From positions 1,302,001 to 1,366,000 of the forward strand of contig JAVTLE010000007.1 in assembly GCA_033439295.1 (NCBI GenBank): DNA of 64,000 nt, read 5' to 3'. Source of the stretch: Deuterostichococcus epilithicus. Its lineage: Eukaryota; Chlorophyta; Trebouxiophyceae; Prasiolales; Stichococcaceae. Made by a program: the position numbers and the translations under genes. The first letter of the stretch is position 1. Each line of letters starts with the position of its first letter. This document shows, one piece after another, positions 23,301 to 35,400 of the stretch. Under the pieces are notes generated by a model. The model was given only the letters and a program-made list of their open reading frames with translations. It was not told where the DNA came from and made no database searches.

Positions 23301-26127
23301 GCAATGCGTCCTCGCCTCTCGGCGCCTGCGCACCCGTTCTGCCAAACTGCAGCGTTCAGCTGTGCAGTGCATCGGCGCTTGCGTGCGTCAGTCTCATCAG
23401 CCCAACCACAGCTTGAGGGCCTTGGCAGCGTTGACTAAGTATGAAATGGCTCGACTGATATGCATTCACCTGCGCCGGAGGTAGTCCCACAGCCAGGCCG
23501 CCGGCCCCCACGCAATCTCCTCCTCCGGCTGAAAGTAGAAGGCCTCGCGTCGCGGCGACGGCAGCGCCGCCGTGCCCGGCGGCAGGCAGAGCCCGAAGTC
23601 CACGTCTACCCTCGGGATGCTGGGCCACAGACATGCGAGGGTTTCACCCAGAAGCGAACAGATGGGTTTGACTGTCTCCTGAGTCAGGCTAAGAGGTACC
23701 GTTTGTGCCGCCCTCCTTCCAGACGCCAACCGCGGGCGGGCCTCACAGATCCCGTTCAGATGCTAGTGGCCGAGTCAAAGCGCAGCCCCGGGGCTGCTGT
23801 CGCCCCACACCCGCACCTGACACTAAAACAGGTGCGTGTCTCGGCGCAGCGGACGCTCATCCGGACTGCCGTTCCCGCTGCCCAGGACACTTTGTCAGCG
23901 GTGGCACCTCACCCCCACCGCCCCTCCCGACTGCCGAAACTGTCCAGGCTCAGCAAATTCAAGGCATCGTGACCCCGCGCGTTTCGGTGCCGCACCAGCC
24001 CTGGAGCACACGTACCTGGGTGCGGAGGACGCCTGCTCCCGCTGGCTGCTGTTCTTGCCACGCCAGGAGACGACCTCATCCAGGTCCACAGTGGCCGCTA
24101 CCACCTCGACCTCCTCCACAGCAAACTGCTCCCCCTGCGGTGCCCGGTGCCAACAAATCTCGGGAGCTGCTGGGGCGCAAGCATGGCAGTTGTGCCTGGG
24201 CTCTCAGTCGGTGGCGCTGGTGGCAGGAAAGCAGCGGTCTCATTAGGCAGCAGCCGTGCTGAGATGCCTGTCGCCGACGTCTTAGGTGTTGCTACATGCA
24301 GTGCCAGCCTGAAGTATACAACCTCTGACTCTAGGCTGAAACAACGTTCCTCAATTGTGTGGCAAAATGCAGTGCCTGGTGTCTTCCCTCACGATGCGCG
24401 GCAGGCACACCTGGACGAGCAGGCTGCCATTCATGGTGACGCAGGCGGCACCATCATAATACAGCCGCCCGCCGTCGCAGCCCCGCTGGTTGGCGTACAG
24501 GTACACGCCGCCCGCTTTGGTAGTCGCACTGCGTATCAACTCCAGCCGCTGGTCCAGCTTCCTGCAGAGAAATTCCCAGAGTGTCAAGCGGTGTCTGCGC
24601 ACACACGACCTTTGTCACCTACAGACCCACGGTCTATCAGACTGCTGCAGCGACTCGCCCGTGTTGGCGCTAGGCTGCGTCACGATCAGGTTGGAGACGC
24701 GCTGTGCAGCCACCAGCTGACCCACTGCAGCTGCAGGGCCACTGTGCAGGCTGACGCACTGCAATCTGCAGGACCAGCACTGCGCCCTTATGCCTGAGCT
24801 GCTGATGGAAGCCGCTCCCCCCATGGCTGATTTGGTTCAGTCTGTACAAACAGTTTAGGGTTTAGGAGTTAGGCGTCCGGGTATCACACCTGAGCTGATG
24901 GTGGGAGCCGCTGCCATTGGAGATGATCTCCACGCCGTTGAGCGCCAGCGCGATGTGCGGCGCGTGCGGCGTGAACAGCTCCTCGCACGTCTCTGCCGCC
25001 AGCGTGGTGTCCCTGAACGAAAGCGCCAGGTCGCCTGCAGCCAGGCGTGTGACACTGCTCAATCGGATGTGCTAGCTTGTGCATCCCGCGGGTTGGTCAG
25101 GAGCATGATGCGAGGGCAATGAGGGCACCCTGGACACGAAACGTGCCGCTGCGCAGGTGTGCTGTACGCTGCAGCGCAGGTGGCACGCACCGATGGGGCA
25201 GGTAGTCTGGCCGGTGACATCTGCAATGTCGAGCGGCAGCTTGAAAGCCTGCACCTGGCGTCGGTGTTTCCAGGTGTTGAAGTATCGCGACTCCCTGGCG
25301 GACAGAGGTCACATACAAGATACGTCAACAGCGCAGCCATCGTTCGATGGGCATTGGATTTGCACATGAACAACGAGTGTCCTACAACGCATGGTGCAGA
25401 TGTTGTGCCCGCGGCGGGCAAATATAAACATTTAGTTATTTAATTATATAGATGTCCAGGTAAAATGCGACAGGTACACCTGTAATTGCCGTCATCTGCC
25501 AGGTTCTGCTTTGGCCTGATGGCCAGGATGCGGCCGTCCAGCAGGAATACGCGGCAGTTGTAGCGCACCGAGTCATGCATGAGCGGCATGCCCACATCGC
25601 ACACAATATCGTGTGTCAGCTCGCCCCTGAGCAGCTCCTGCACCGCCACGATGACATGCTGAGGTGTTTTCTGATCCCATCTGCAAGTACAGTCGCCAGC
25701 GTGCTGGAATTTCTCATTTGGGTGATGTGCTGCCGCAGCATGTCAGCGGCTTCATGTGCCGGATATGCAGTCCCGTGTGTGCAGCGCGCACCGCCAGGCA
25801 CTCCCAAGAGTGCTCGATGGTGTCCAGCTCCAGGAAGTGGTCCTCGCAGCCGTAGCCGGGTATCTCCAGTTCCGGCCCTACCTGCGGCGCCGCACAGCAT
25901 GCGTCAGGTGGATGCCATGCAACCATCATGCATGAAACTGCACCCAAAGTCGTCCAGATCGCTGTACAAGACGATTTTTTATGTATTGAAGGCATGCGCA
26001 CCCGGTACCGTGCTCCCTGCGCTTTAGCCTGCTCAATGGACTGGATGATGCGGCGCAGATTGCCATCAAAATCGAGCGCCCATTGGTTCAGGTTGCATGT
26101 CGCGAGGGTGGCCAGCCGGTGATGCAT
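20359..26127 (-). CDS. NADSYN1: Glutamine-dependent NAD+ synthetase
   Basis: This enzyme makes NAD+ from deamido-NAD+, ATP and glutamine, in the final shared step of NAD biosynthesis. Exons (minus, high to low): 26127-26002, 25881-25792, 25637-25480, 25294-25191, 25034-24890, 24561-24411, 24134-24016, 23619-23470, 23173-23036, 22658-22523, 22342-22247, 21978-21768, 21295-21126, 20818-20685, 20566-20359. They join in phase to 2136 bases, 711 residues, close to the plant length of about 725. The N-terminal nitrilase-type glutaminase has a Glu-Lys-Cys triad at E46 (VGPELE), K115 (IRPKQN) and C176 (AAETCEELF). The synthetase domain has the PP-loop [11 protein letters not shown] (about 358-364), [17 protein letters not shown] and [12 protein letters not shown]. 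The start is fixed by [19 protein letters not shown]. The intron at 20567-20684 starts with GC. The gene shares a 344-base divergent promoter with NUP214. Confidence 0.97.
20567..20684 (-). other. GC-AG intron in NADS
   Basis: On the minus strand the exon encoding AERVQAFF ends in AG followed by GCGCGTAAAT, and the next exon begins G-TAC-TAT (YYSINRHK). Only a donor at AG|GC keeps the phase. The GT five bases downstream (GCGC|GTAAAT) would shift the frame. Confidence 0.85.
24854..24866 (-). repeat. Telomere-like motif in NADS intron 5
   Basis: TTTAGGGTTTAGG on the plus strand (CCTAAACCCTAAA in the sense of the gene) begins 23 bases after the donor at 24889. Same class of motif as in RAD16 intron 2 and MRS2-like intron 9, but in the opposite orientation to transcription. 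Confidence 0.5.
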
Positions 26128-26471
26128 CGCGATGCCAAATTATACTATCAGTAAGCTGTCACAGCAAAAGCAGCATCAGCCAAAAATCAACGATAATCGA
26201 TCACCGCTGACTGGTTTCGAAGTGGTCAATCTGTTGCCTGAGTCGCCCGCTTTCCAAGATGAATAAACAAGATGAATGAACTTATCAGCAATGTCTGAGG
26301 AACTGCAGAATGTGTTGAGCGACTGCACAGAGGCTCAGCATGCATCGCAGAGAAGGCGCCCTGTAGGAAGAGCTGCGACACTTCGATTTGGGCCAAGCTT
26401 GCGTGCACAATTGATTTTTCATCCAAGCAGGCTTTGCGTGTGTAGCTTTAGATCGAGCAAGTGGCACCGAC
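26128..26471. promoter_or_regulatory. Divergent promoter of NADS and NUP214
   Basis: Only 344 bases separate the start codons of two divergent genes. The stretch is AT-richer than its flanks (for example around 26140-26200), as expected for a shared promoter. No defined box is assigned. Confidence 0.55.
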
Positions 26472-29400
26472 ATGGCGCCGAGGCTGGATCCAGAGTGCAC
26501 GGAAGCCGACATAACTGAAGAGGATGGGGTGTTTTTTGAGAGCAAGGGGGCCGTTTGCTTCACAGCAGAGAGCCAGCTGGCAGCGGATGCGTACATCAAT
26601 GCTGCCGAGGTGCTGGCTGTGTCATCGAGACACGGCGTGGTGTTCCTGTCAGACCCCCGAGGTGGGCAACCTGTCCAGAAGCAGCCTCCGATCGCATGGT
26701 GGCTGTGGCATCACTGTGTCACATCCGCCAAACGAAGCTCTGAACAGCTCGGGTGGTTGCAGGCGTGTATGCCGCATACACGGACGCGCTGCTGGCAGCG
26801 GCCCGCCCCGACGGCGATGATGACTCGTGCGCATTCCACTTGCCACCTGCTTTGCACATTATGCTGGTTGCAGATGCTCGACACCGCTCTCAAAATCCTC
26901 CGACACAGCCTTGCCGCCAGAAGAAACGTTGTGTGCGTGCCGCATCGCAGGGAGCTGCCGACGCTCACTGCCGCCGAGGTCGGCAGTGCACAGATCTCCA
27001 GCGAGGGCCTGGCGTCGCTGAGCCTGTCGCCGGACCAGCGGATCCTGGCGATTGCACCCGTGTCGGGCGGCGTCATCAACCTGTTCACAGTCCACAGCCT
27101 CGTGGAGGCCGGCACCCCGGCGCCGTCATTTGCCACCTGGGAACTGCCGGCGGGCGACAGGGCGCTGCAGGTGAGCTCCTTGATCGAGCATGTGCCACCA
27201 TTGAGTGCGTGATGCCAAGGACTGCACGCACGCAATTTGCAGCAGCATTCACGGTGTCCGGCCCAAGGTCTATCAGCAGTTGCGGCAGCCTTGGGTGCAG
27301 GGTGTTGTGTGACCAGCAGGTCCGGCAGCCAAAACTCGTGGATCAAGCCCAGCGACCGACGGGCAGTCTCGCTCTCTGCAGCTGGCCTGGAGGCCCGGGG
27401 TGAGCGCGGACGAAGCGGCGCAGTGCCTGGTGGCCACCTCCGGCGGCGCGCTGCTGCTCGGGCGGCCGGGNGNNCGNNTGCGGCCGCTGCAGGGCGCTCC
27501 GCAGGGGGCGCGCTCGGCGGCCTGGTCGCCCGACGGGCGGCTGCTGGCGGTCGCTGCCGCTGACGAGGTGGTCGTGCGGCACTGGGACAACGGAGCCAGC
27601 TTCACCGCCGGCATCCCGGTGCGTTCACAGTGCCGCGGTCCGCTGCCGGCATGCTGCAGCCAGTGGGACGCCCACTCTGAGGCCATCTTGCAGGAAGGCG
27701 CTGACGCTGCGATCCCTGGGCTGCCAGTTCCTGCGGTCGATGACGTGCAGCCGTGATTTTGGCACCAGTTGGTCATTGAGCGGCGCGATGGTCGGCGGCG
27801 CAGGCCGAGCACGAGACGCAGGAGCTGCGGACGGACAGCGTATACTGGACTGGCCCTGCGGCAGTGCTGGTCAGCTCCGTCACGCGGGAGGGCCAGGTGC
27901 GGATTCTTTGTGCAACACTGTGTCCGGAGGTGTGGTGCAGTCCTGCTTGCGCCAGCCGATCATGTCCCTCGTCAGGGGTGGAGCATGCCATTAGTGCTCA
28001 ATCGCATGGAGTGTCAGAGAGTGACTGGTGAGCAGCAGGTGAAGAGCGCGTGAGAGTATGGCTGGGTTAGGGATGCCTGATATAGATAAGCAGATGAGAA
28101 TCAAACCTCCTGTGTAGGAGGAGGCAGACCAGGCGCCGATGCAGATACTGCACTGGTCGCACTGGGCGCCGGGCAGTGGCGAACCCGCCGGGCTCACGCT
28201 GTCGGCCTTCTGGCCCAACAACACGGTGCCGGGCGCCAGCGTCGGCGCCGCTGCAGCACCGCGGCTGGCGGCGGCGGACGTGCCGGGTGTTGGCGTGACG
28301 GTCACGGCGCACCGGCAGTCGCCGGACGAGCACATCAAAGTCGTCGGTGGGCCGTGCTGCCTCCCGAATCAGTCAAAAAGAACCCAAACCACCATCTTGC
28401 AAGGTTCCTGAACGTTGTGGAAGGTTCAGCACCAGGAACCTGCAAGGCAGTGTTGCCACAACGTGAGGCCCGCGTTTTGCTTGAGCTACTGTGTAGAGGT
28501 GTGTATGCCCACACACCCATGCTGCGACTTGCTGCAGTGCCGGCGGTTCAGAATGATGAGGTGCCATGGCTGGTGTGGACGAGATGACGGTGTCTCTTGC
28601 GATTTCTCTTGCGATTTGATCGTGCAGAGGCGGCAGTTGAGGGCGGTGAGGCGCCGCGGCTGGTGGACATCGTGGACGACCGGCTGGCGGTGCGGGTACC
28701 TAACGCCGCGGACGATGCCGACAACTTTGTGCTCGGTGCGAACAGCGGGGTGCATGTCGCCATTATGACCCGCATCGCTGCATTCGACCGGCCAAGTCGT
28801 CTGCTGCTCCCTGTCAGAACGCGCAAGGCCCCAAAGCTGGTTACTGGCTGACTTGGGTGTCCCTCTGTAACGGGAACCCAGAAGCTAGCAGACCAGGCAG
28901 ATGCGACGCCACACAGTAGGCACGCATTGTAGTAGAAGGTGCGACGTTGCTATCTCGCAGGCCTGGGCGTGGACCTGACCAGCACCCAGCTGGCGGTGCA
29001 CAACCCGCTGGACGCCGCAGAGCCAGACCTGCCGCCTAGCCCGCTGCTGGTGGCGGCGACTTCAGACGCCAAGCTGCATTTCTACACGCTGTCGCACCTT
29101 CGGCGGCCGCTGGTGGGGCTGGTGTCGCCGCCAGCGCCCATACTGGCGGGCCTCCCGCCGCTGGCGGCAGCCGAGCCTGATGCAGCGCAGGCAGTCGCTG
29201 CCCCTGCAGACACCGGCGCACAGGCTCCAGGGCTCGCCAGTGCCGCAGCGCTGGAGCACGAGGACGGCAGCGTCGCGGAGGCCGCGCGGGCGGGTCTGCC
29301 GGAATCGTCATCAGACGAGGAGGGCAGCGTCGATGCGGTGGCGCAGCCAAGACTGCCAGACTCTTCAGGCGAGGAAGGCAGCGTAACGGCGGCCGCGCAG

Positions 29401-32400
29401 GCGGGACTGCCGGACTCGTCAGACGAGGAGGGCAGTGTTGGTGCGGCAGCGGCGGCAGAGCTCCCGGACTCTGATGATGAGAGTCTCGGCGAGAGCAGCG
29501 AAGAGGGCGACAGGGCCTCTGCGCAAAGTGACGGTGCCGCGCCGCCGGGCAGCAAGCTTGCAGTGTCAGGTGTGCACTGTGCCTGGCACATGGCTGATCA
29601 TGAGCGACGTGCGCCTTTAGGTTCCTATTGGAACACATTTTGTTGCGCACACGGCTAGTGACCGTCAAATTCGCGCACATAGCGCTCGACTTGGCCCCGC
29701 AGCGATTTCTCCATATGAATCGCAGCTGGCGATGCTTGCAGCTTTGGACTTGCACCCTGTAGGCTGGGGCGCTGATCTGCTGAGCGCCAATGCCAAGGCG
29801 GCACAAGAGGCTGCGGCTGCAACCGCAAAGCAGATCGAGGAGGCCAAGGGTGGCGGCTCAGCGCCTCCCGCAGCAGCGTCAGCGGCGGCATCGAAGCCGG
29901 TTTTCAACTTCGGAATCCAGCCCGCCGCGTTGGCCGGCGCGGCGCCGCCCGCGACGGTGCCAGCGGCGTCAGGCTGGGGAGCGGATTTGCTGAGTGCGAA
30001 TGCCAAGGCAGCACAGGAGGCTGCAGCCGCGACTGCCAAGCAGATCGAAGAGGCCAAGGGTGGCAGCTCAGTGCCTCCGGCGGTATTGTCAGCTCCGGCA
30101 TCAGCACCGGCGTTCAATTTTGGGATTCAGCCCGCCACATCGGCCGCCGCAGCGCCGCCTGCGACCTCGGCAGCGACAGCGGCATTCGGCAACAGCTTCA
30201 GGTTTGGGCAGGCTGCCACCTCCCTGCCAGCCGCACCCTCCTCCGGAATTCCGTCCGCCTTTGGCATGCCGGCCTTTGGCCAGCCGGCTGCCGGCAAGCC
30301 GTCCGGCATACCCTCAGCCTTCGGCTTCACACCCACAGCTTCAGCGGCTGCGCCGGCGGCGCCATTCAGCTTCGGCTCCACCACCGAGGCGGGCAGCTCC
30401 ACGGCAGCCAGCAAGCAGGGCTTCGGCTTTGGCGCAGCCTCCATGACAGCCAAACCAGGTGGCTTTGGCTTCAGCGTGCCTGTGGTCGCCTCCGCAAGCA
30501 GCGCGACTGCCGATGGCGGCCGCCCGGCAGGCAGCGTCTCTCCGCCGGGCGGCCTCGACCTTGGCGGCCGCTCGGCATCGAGTGTCTCCCCGCGGGCCAG
30601 CCTCGACCTCAGCCGTGGCACCAGCGGCCCCCTGCGGCAGGCGTTTGGCATCGCACCCGACGCCGTCGGCCAGGCGGACGCTGCAGGCAGCGAGGCCGAT
30701 GCCGCCGCCAGCTGGTCAAGCGACTCAAAGCGAGAGCGGCCTGCTGACATGCCAATGGGCTTTGAATCGCGCATCCCGCAGCCGCCGCCTCCCAATGATG
30801 AGCCTGCACAGCGTCTGCCGCACAAGCCCGACTTCGAGGCGCCGCTGCCGTCCAAGCGGGCGGCTCCAGAGCCAGCGCAGGCGCCGCAAGCGGAGCTGGC
30901 CGCTGCCGCCAAACCTGCGCAGCCGCCGCTGCCGTCCCGCAGCCAGGTGGTCCAGGCGCAGCAGGCTGCTACGACCGTGCTCGGCGCGCCGAAGCAGGTA
31001 AAGCTGTCAGTCGTTGCGTGCCCTTGGCAGCTGCCAGCGCCGTCTCGCCCCACACTGGCTGAGGCGCAGCACGTGCAGCGAATGTACTGAATGAGTTGAA
31101 ATAGGCACGCCGTGTGGCTGTCTGTGGCGAGTCAGCAAAACCTGAAGGCGTTGGTGACTCCATATCCAGCGCGGCCAGTCCGGCCGTCTGGGGATGCAAC
31201 AGGCTGACTCTTCTGTGCTTGGCATGCCGCAGCAGGCGAAGCCAATCGCCGCCGGGGCGCCAACGCAGCCGCCGGTGCCGTCGCGCAGCCAGGCGGCCCA
31301 GGCGCAGCAGGCGGCTTCGTCCACCTTTGGCACGCTGCAGCCCGCCAAGGCGGCTCCGACGAAGCCGGCCGCGGCGACAGCGCCCAAACCTGCGCTTCCG
31401 CCGGTTCCGACCCGCGCACAGGCGGCACAGGCGCAGCAGGCCGCCGCATCTGTGTTTGGCGGGCGGCAGGCGAGCAAGCCAGCTGCCCCTCCGCCGGCGC
31501 AGCCGCCGGTGCCGTCGCGCACACAGGCTGCACAGGCGCAGCAGGCCGCCGCGCCAATGTTTGGCGCGCCGCAGCCCCCACAGACGGCACCCCAGCAGCA
31601 GCAGCGGTTCAGCTTCGCCGCCCACGCTGGCGGGCCTGTGTTCCAGCCAAAGGCCTCGCTGCCAGCGCAGAAGCCATCGGCGTCCTCGCAGCCAGTAGCC
31701 AGCCAACATGCAGCGCCTGCCTCCGCGCAGCCGGCCGCATCGGCGAAGCGCCGTCAGCCACCCGAGCGCGCCGCTAGGGATGCCCCGCAGGAAGAGCAGC
31801 CGGAAGAGGCCGAGCCGCCGGCACACGTTGAGTCGCCGGCGGAAGCCGGGCCGCCAGCCGCTCCCGAGGTTTCCCGCCCAGAGCCTCAACTGCAAGGTGG
31901 CTGTCTCACCCGACCTTGTCAATTAAGAGCCTCATCTCTCGATGCAGCACATGGTGTGCAAAGTCGTACCATTGCAGCATGAACTCTGCAGCCTCGGGCA
32001 TGAACTTTCCCCATCTGTCCGGTGTGCTCCGCAGGCGCGGGCGGGGAGGCGGTGGGATGTTCCACGCATGAATGCCGCTAACCCCTCAAGGACCCTCAAC
32101 TTTGCTTTCACACCGACGCAGGCGAGGGAAGGGAGGTGGCGGCGCTGGAGGTCGACTTCCTCGATTCGCTGTTCCAGACGCGTCGCCTGGAGGCGCACCT
32201 GTCCGCTGCGCTGGCGCCGGTCCTCGACCCCCAGGTGCCGTGCTTACCGGCTGCCATATGACCTGATGCCGCATGCATTTTAGGGTCTGTCGTGAGTGCT
32301 GTTCGGCCAGCTGTGTTCTGGCTGGACTGCATCTCGTGGCCGAGGTCGTGCTGACGGCGTCGTACAAAACGTCACCCGGCACGACACCGGCACCCAGCTG

Positions 32401-35400
32401 CGTTGCCCTCCACATTGACAAATCGGGATTGACAGCTAGGGCTGAAGTGCACCACGGTGCGAACTGAAGATGTGTAAGCAATGCTGGATGCGATGCAGGC
32501 GAGCGAGGTAGCGACGGCAGCCGGCTTTGCGTATTTAGAGCGGGATGTGCGGGGTGCGGCCGATGAGGCCGCAAGGCTGCGGCAGGGACTTGACGCGCAG
32601 CGCGCCGCCTTTGCCAGCCTGCAGGAGGTTGCCAAGGTAAGCTGCTGCTCCTGTGGCGCCTTCCTGTGCACCCTTCACATCCGTCCCGGTCACCAGCGCA
32701 GAGCTGTTGCGTCTGAGCACGAGCAAGGCTGTGAACTGACAGCGTCGAAGCTCTGCCCGCGGCAACGCCCCATCAACGGTCCAACAGCACGGCCGGCAGG
32801 TATAGTGCAGTGTGTCGGAAAGGCCTGCGCCAACACATCTAAACTCCAAACTGACAGGCGGACACCCGGCGGCTGGCGGCGCTGCCGGCGTTCCAGCCGG
32901 CGGACGGGCCCGGCGGCAAGGCGGGCGCGCTGGCCGCCGCGCCCCTGGAGCCGCGCCTGGCCGCCATCCGTGACAGCCTGGCGGCGCAGGCGGCGGCGCA
33001 GCTGGCCTCCGCCGACGACCTCCTGGACGCACTGCAGGTGCAGGCCGCTTCCACCAATCATGTCTCACGAACTTCGATGGCGATGGTGCTCCGGAAAGCG
33101 CACTCGGAGAGCCTACAGCGCCCTCTTGTGAGATGACCATTTGGCGGCTTGCCTGCAGTGCATGCCAGAGCCATCATTTCAGGAAGGCGGCCTCCACCAG
33201 CATCGGCAGTGAGGTTGCGACTCTGAGACAGGGTGTGTGGCTGCGCCGGGTTTCGAGGCTGACCGGGCAGTTGCTGCGCCTCCGCAGGCGTGGGAGTGGA
33301 GGAAGCAGCAGGGCGTGCCGGCGGTGCCGCCGCGGGAGCAGCCGGCTCGCCTGTACTCCGCCGTCAACGCGCAGCTGGCCATCGCCCGCGCCCAGGTGTT
33401 ACACATCAGCCGATGCTGGCGGCCCAGCATTCTGTCGAGTGAAGATGGCTCTGACATGTAGCGGCCGGCGCAACAGGAGCTTTCTGAAGCTGCTGCCGCC
33501 ATGCCTGGCTGTGATGTGACCCTGCCGCGCCCTGCTGCAACACGCCAGGCCACACGACTGGATGCGATGCTGGACGTGTTGGAGGCCGCGGGCCGGCTGC
33601 CGCCGGGGCGGTACGACGAGCTGGTGGGCGACACGGCGGCGGCGGCGGCGGATGGCGTCGAGGAGGACGCGAGAGCGGCGTCGCCGGCGCCGGGCGGCGG
33701 CCGCTGGGGCGGACCGCCGACGCCCGGTCGCCTCTCGCCGTCCAAGTCCCCGGCGCCCTCTGGGTGAGACGAGCTTCCAGCTGCAGGGCAGTCGACACAG
33801 GGTGCAGGGCCGGCTTTGTGCATGCAACCCAACGCACCTGGGGCATTTGGCTGGGGTGTACCGACTCGGCACTACACACCTCTCGTCAGTCGCCGGTGGT
33901 GGCCCATGCAAAGCTGGGCGCCGGCTCGGTCGCGACATGGATGAGCGCCTGCTCGAGCGACATGCCAAGAGGTAGCAGTCACCTGCACGCACTTTGCATA
34001 CCTTACACGATCAGCTGTGTTCAAGCAGGCGGATCGGCGGCACCAGCGGCTGGCAGCTGGCGCGCGACAGCCCCAGCACGAACGGCGGAGGCGGCGGCCG
34101 CCGCCGCAGCCAGCTCGGCCTTCCGTCTGGAGCAGCTGGGGCGGCGGCCAGCGGCCGCACGACCCCTGGCGCGGCGCTGCGGGCGATGCGCTGCGTTCAG
34201 CAATCCTCAGCAAGGTACTCCCTGAGCGCAGCATGGCTCTCAGCCGGAGCATTGCCAAATCAGAGCAAGGGCGAGCCGGTGCCGCAGTCTCGTATTTGAC
34301 GCCGGTTGCCCTGCAGTGCAACCAATCTTACGTCTGGCACCGCATTCCACCTTTTCGCCCTGAAGGAGCCCCATTGGCGCCTGCGGGGTTCGAATCCATG
34401 GCTGGTGACTAACGCAGGCTGCGGGGCCTGATGGCGGCGTTCGTGTGACCCGCCTGCGCCCTGCCGGGCAGCCGCGGCAGCAGCAGCAGCGATTGCCGCA
34501 GCAGGCGCCAGTCACGCCGCCCGCAACTGGTCGGCAGGCAAGCGCCGCCAGGCGACCCGCCGAGCCGGCCGCTGCCGCCGCGCCGCAGTTTTCCTTCGAA
34601 CCGCCCGCACAGCAGCCGCCGCCCAGGCCGGCAACGCAGCAGCCGCACAAGCGGCCCGGCCAGCAGGTCGGTGAGCCGCCGCAGCAGCGACAAGCGGGCG
34701 AGCAGCCGCGGGCCGGACGTCAGCCGCAGGACGACCAGCTGCAGGCGGGCCAGCAGCCGCGGGCCGGCCGCGGACAGCAGGCGGGCTTTGGCGGCGACGA
34801 TTTTGCGCACGCCAAGGCGGCGCGGCGGCGCGCCAGCCTCGACGACGAAGAGCGGCACCCTGGTCCCGCGCCGAGCCGCAGCGGGCCCTCCCGCGAAGAG
34901 GTCAGACATATTTGCCGGCCTTCGACACTACTGGTTGCTCATTGATGCATATGTTCGTGCACCTGCAGATGCGGCCGCAGGATGCTTCAGCTGGCTCGAG
35001 CACAGCCTGTCATGGAAGGCACTTTGCATTCAACGGAGTCATCCGCGATGTCGGCGCCTTTGCTGAGGCAGATCCGGTGACGGCCTGGTTCTGTGCCTGT
35101 CGACCTACCAGCAGCAATGAGCGCACATGTCTCGAAGAGATGCATATCTATATCTTGCACCGCAGATTCGAGCGGCGAACGAGGCACTGCTGCGCAAGGT
35201 GCAGCCGCAGCAGTCGTCGCCAGCGCCATCGCCCGAGAAGCGAAGGCCTGCCGCGGCGCCATCGCCGCCGCTGCCCTCCCGAAGTCAGGTGCACAGCTCG
35301 ATGTGACGCTCAAGTCTTGTCGGTGTGTTCGGAAACAGAAGCCGCCGCATCAGCCAAACGAAATTCGAGAGCTTGCAACTGACGAAGTTCCGTCGGCACC

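Noticed and set aside
34330-34415. tRNA-like T-loop (GGTTCGAATCC)
   Set aside because: No matching acceptor stem, D-arm or anticodon arm can be folded around it on either strand; it lies inside the NUP214 gene.
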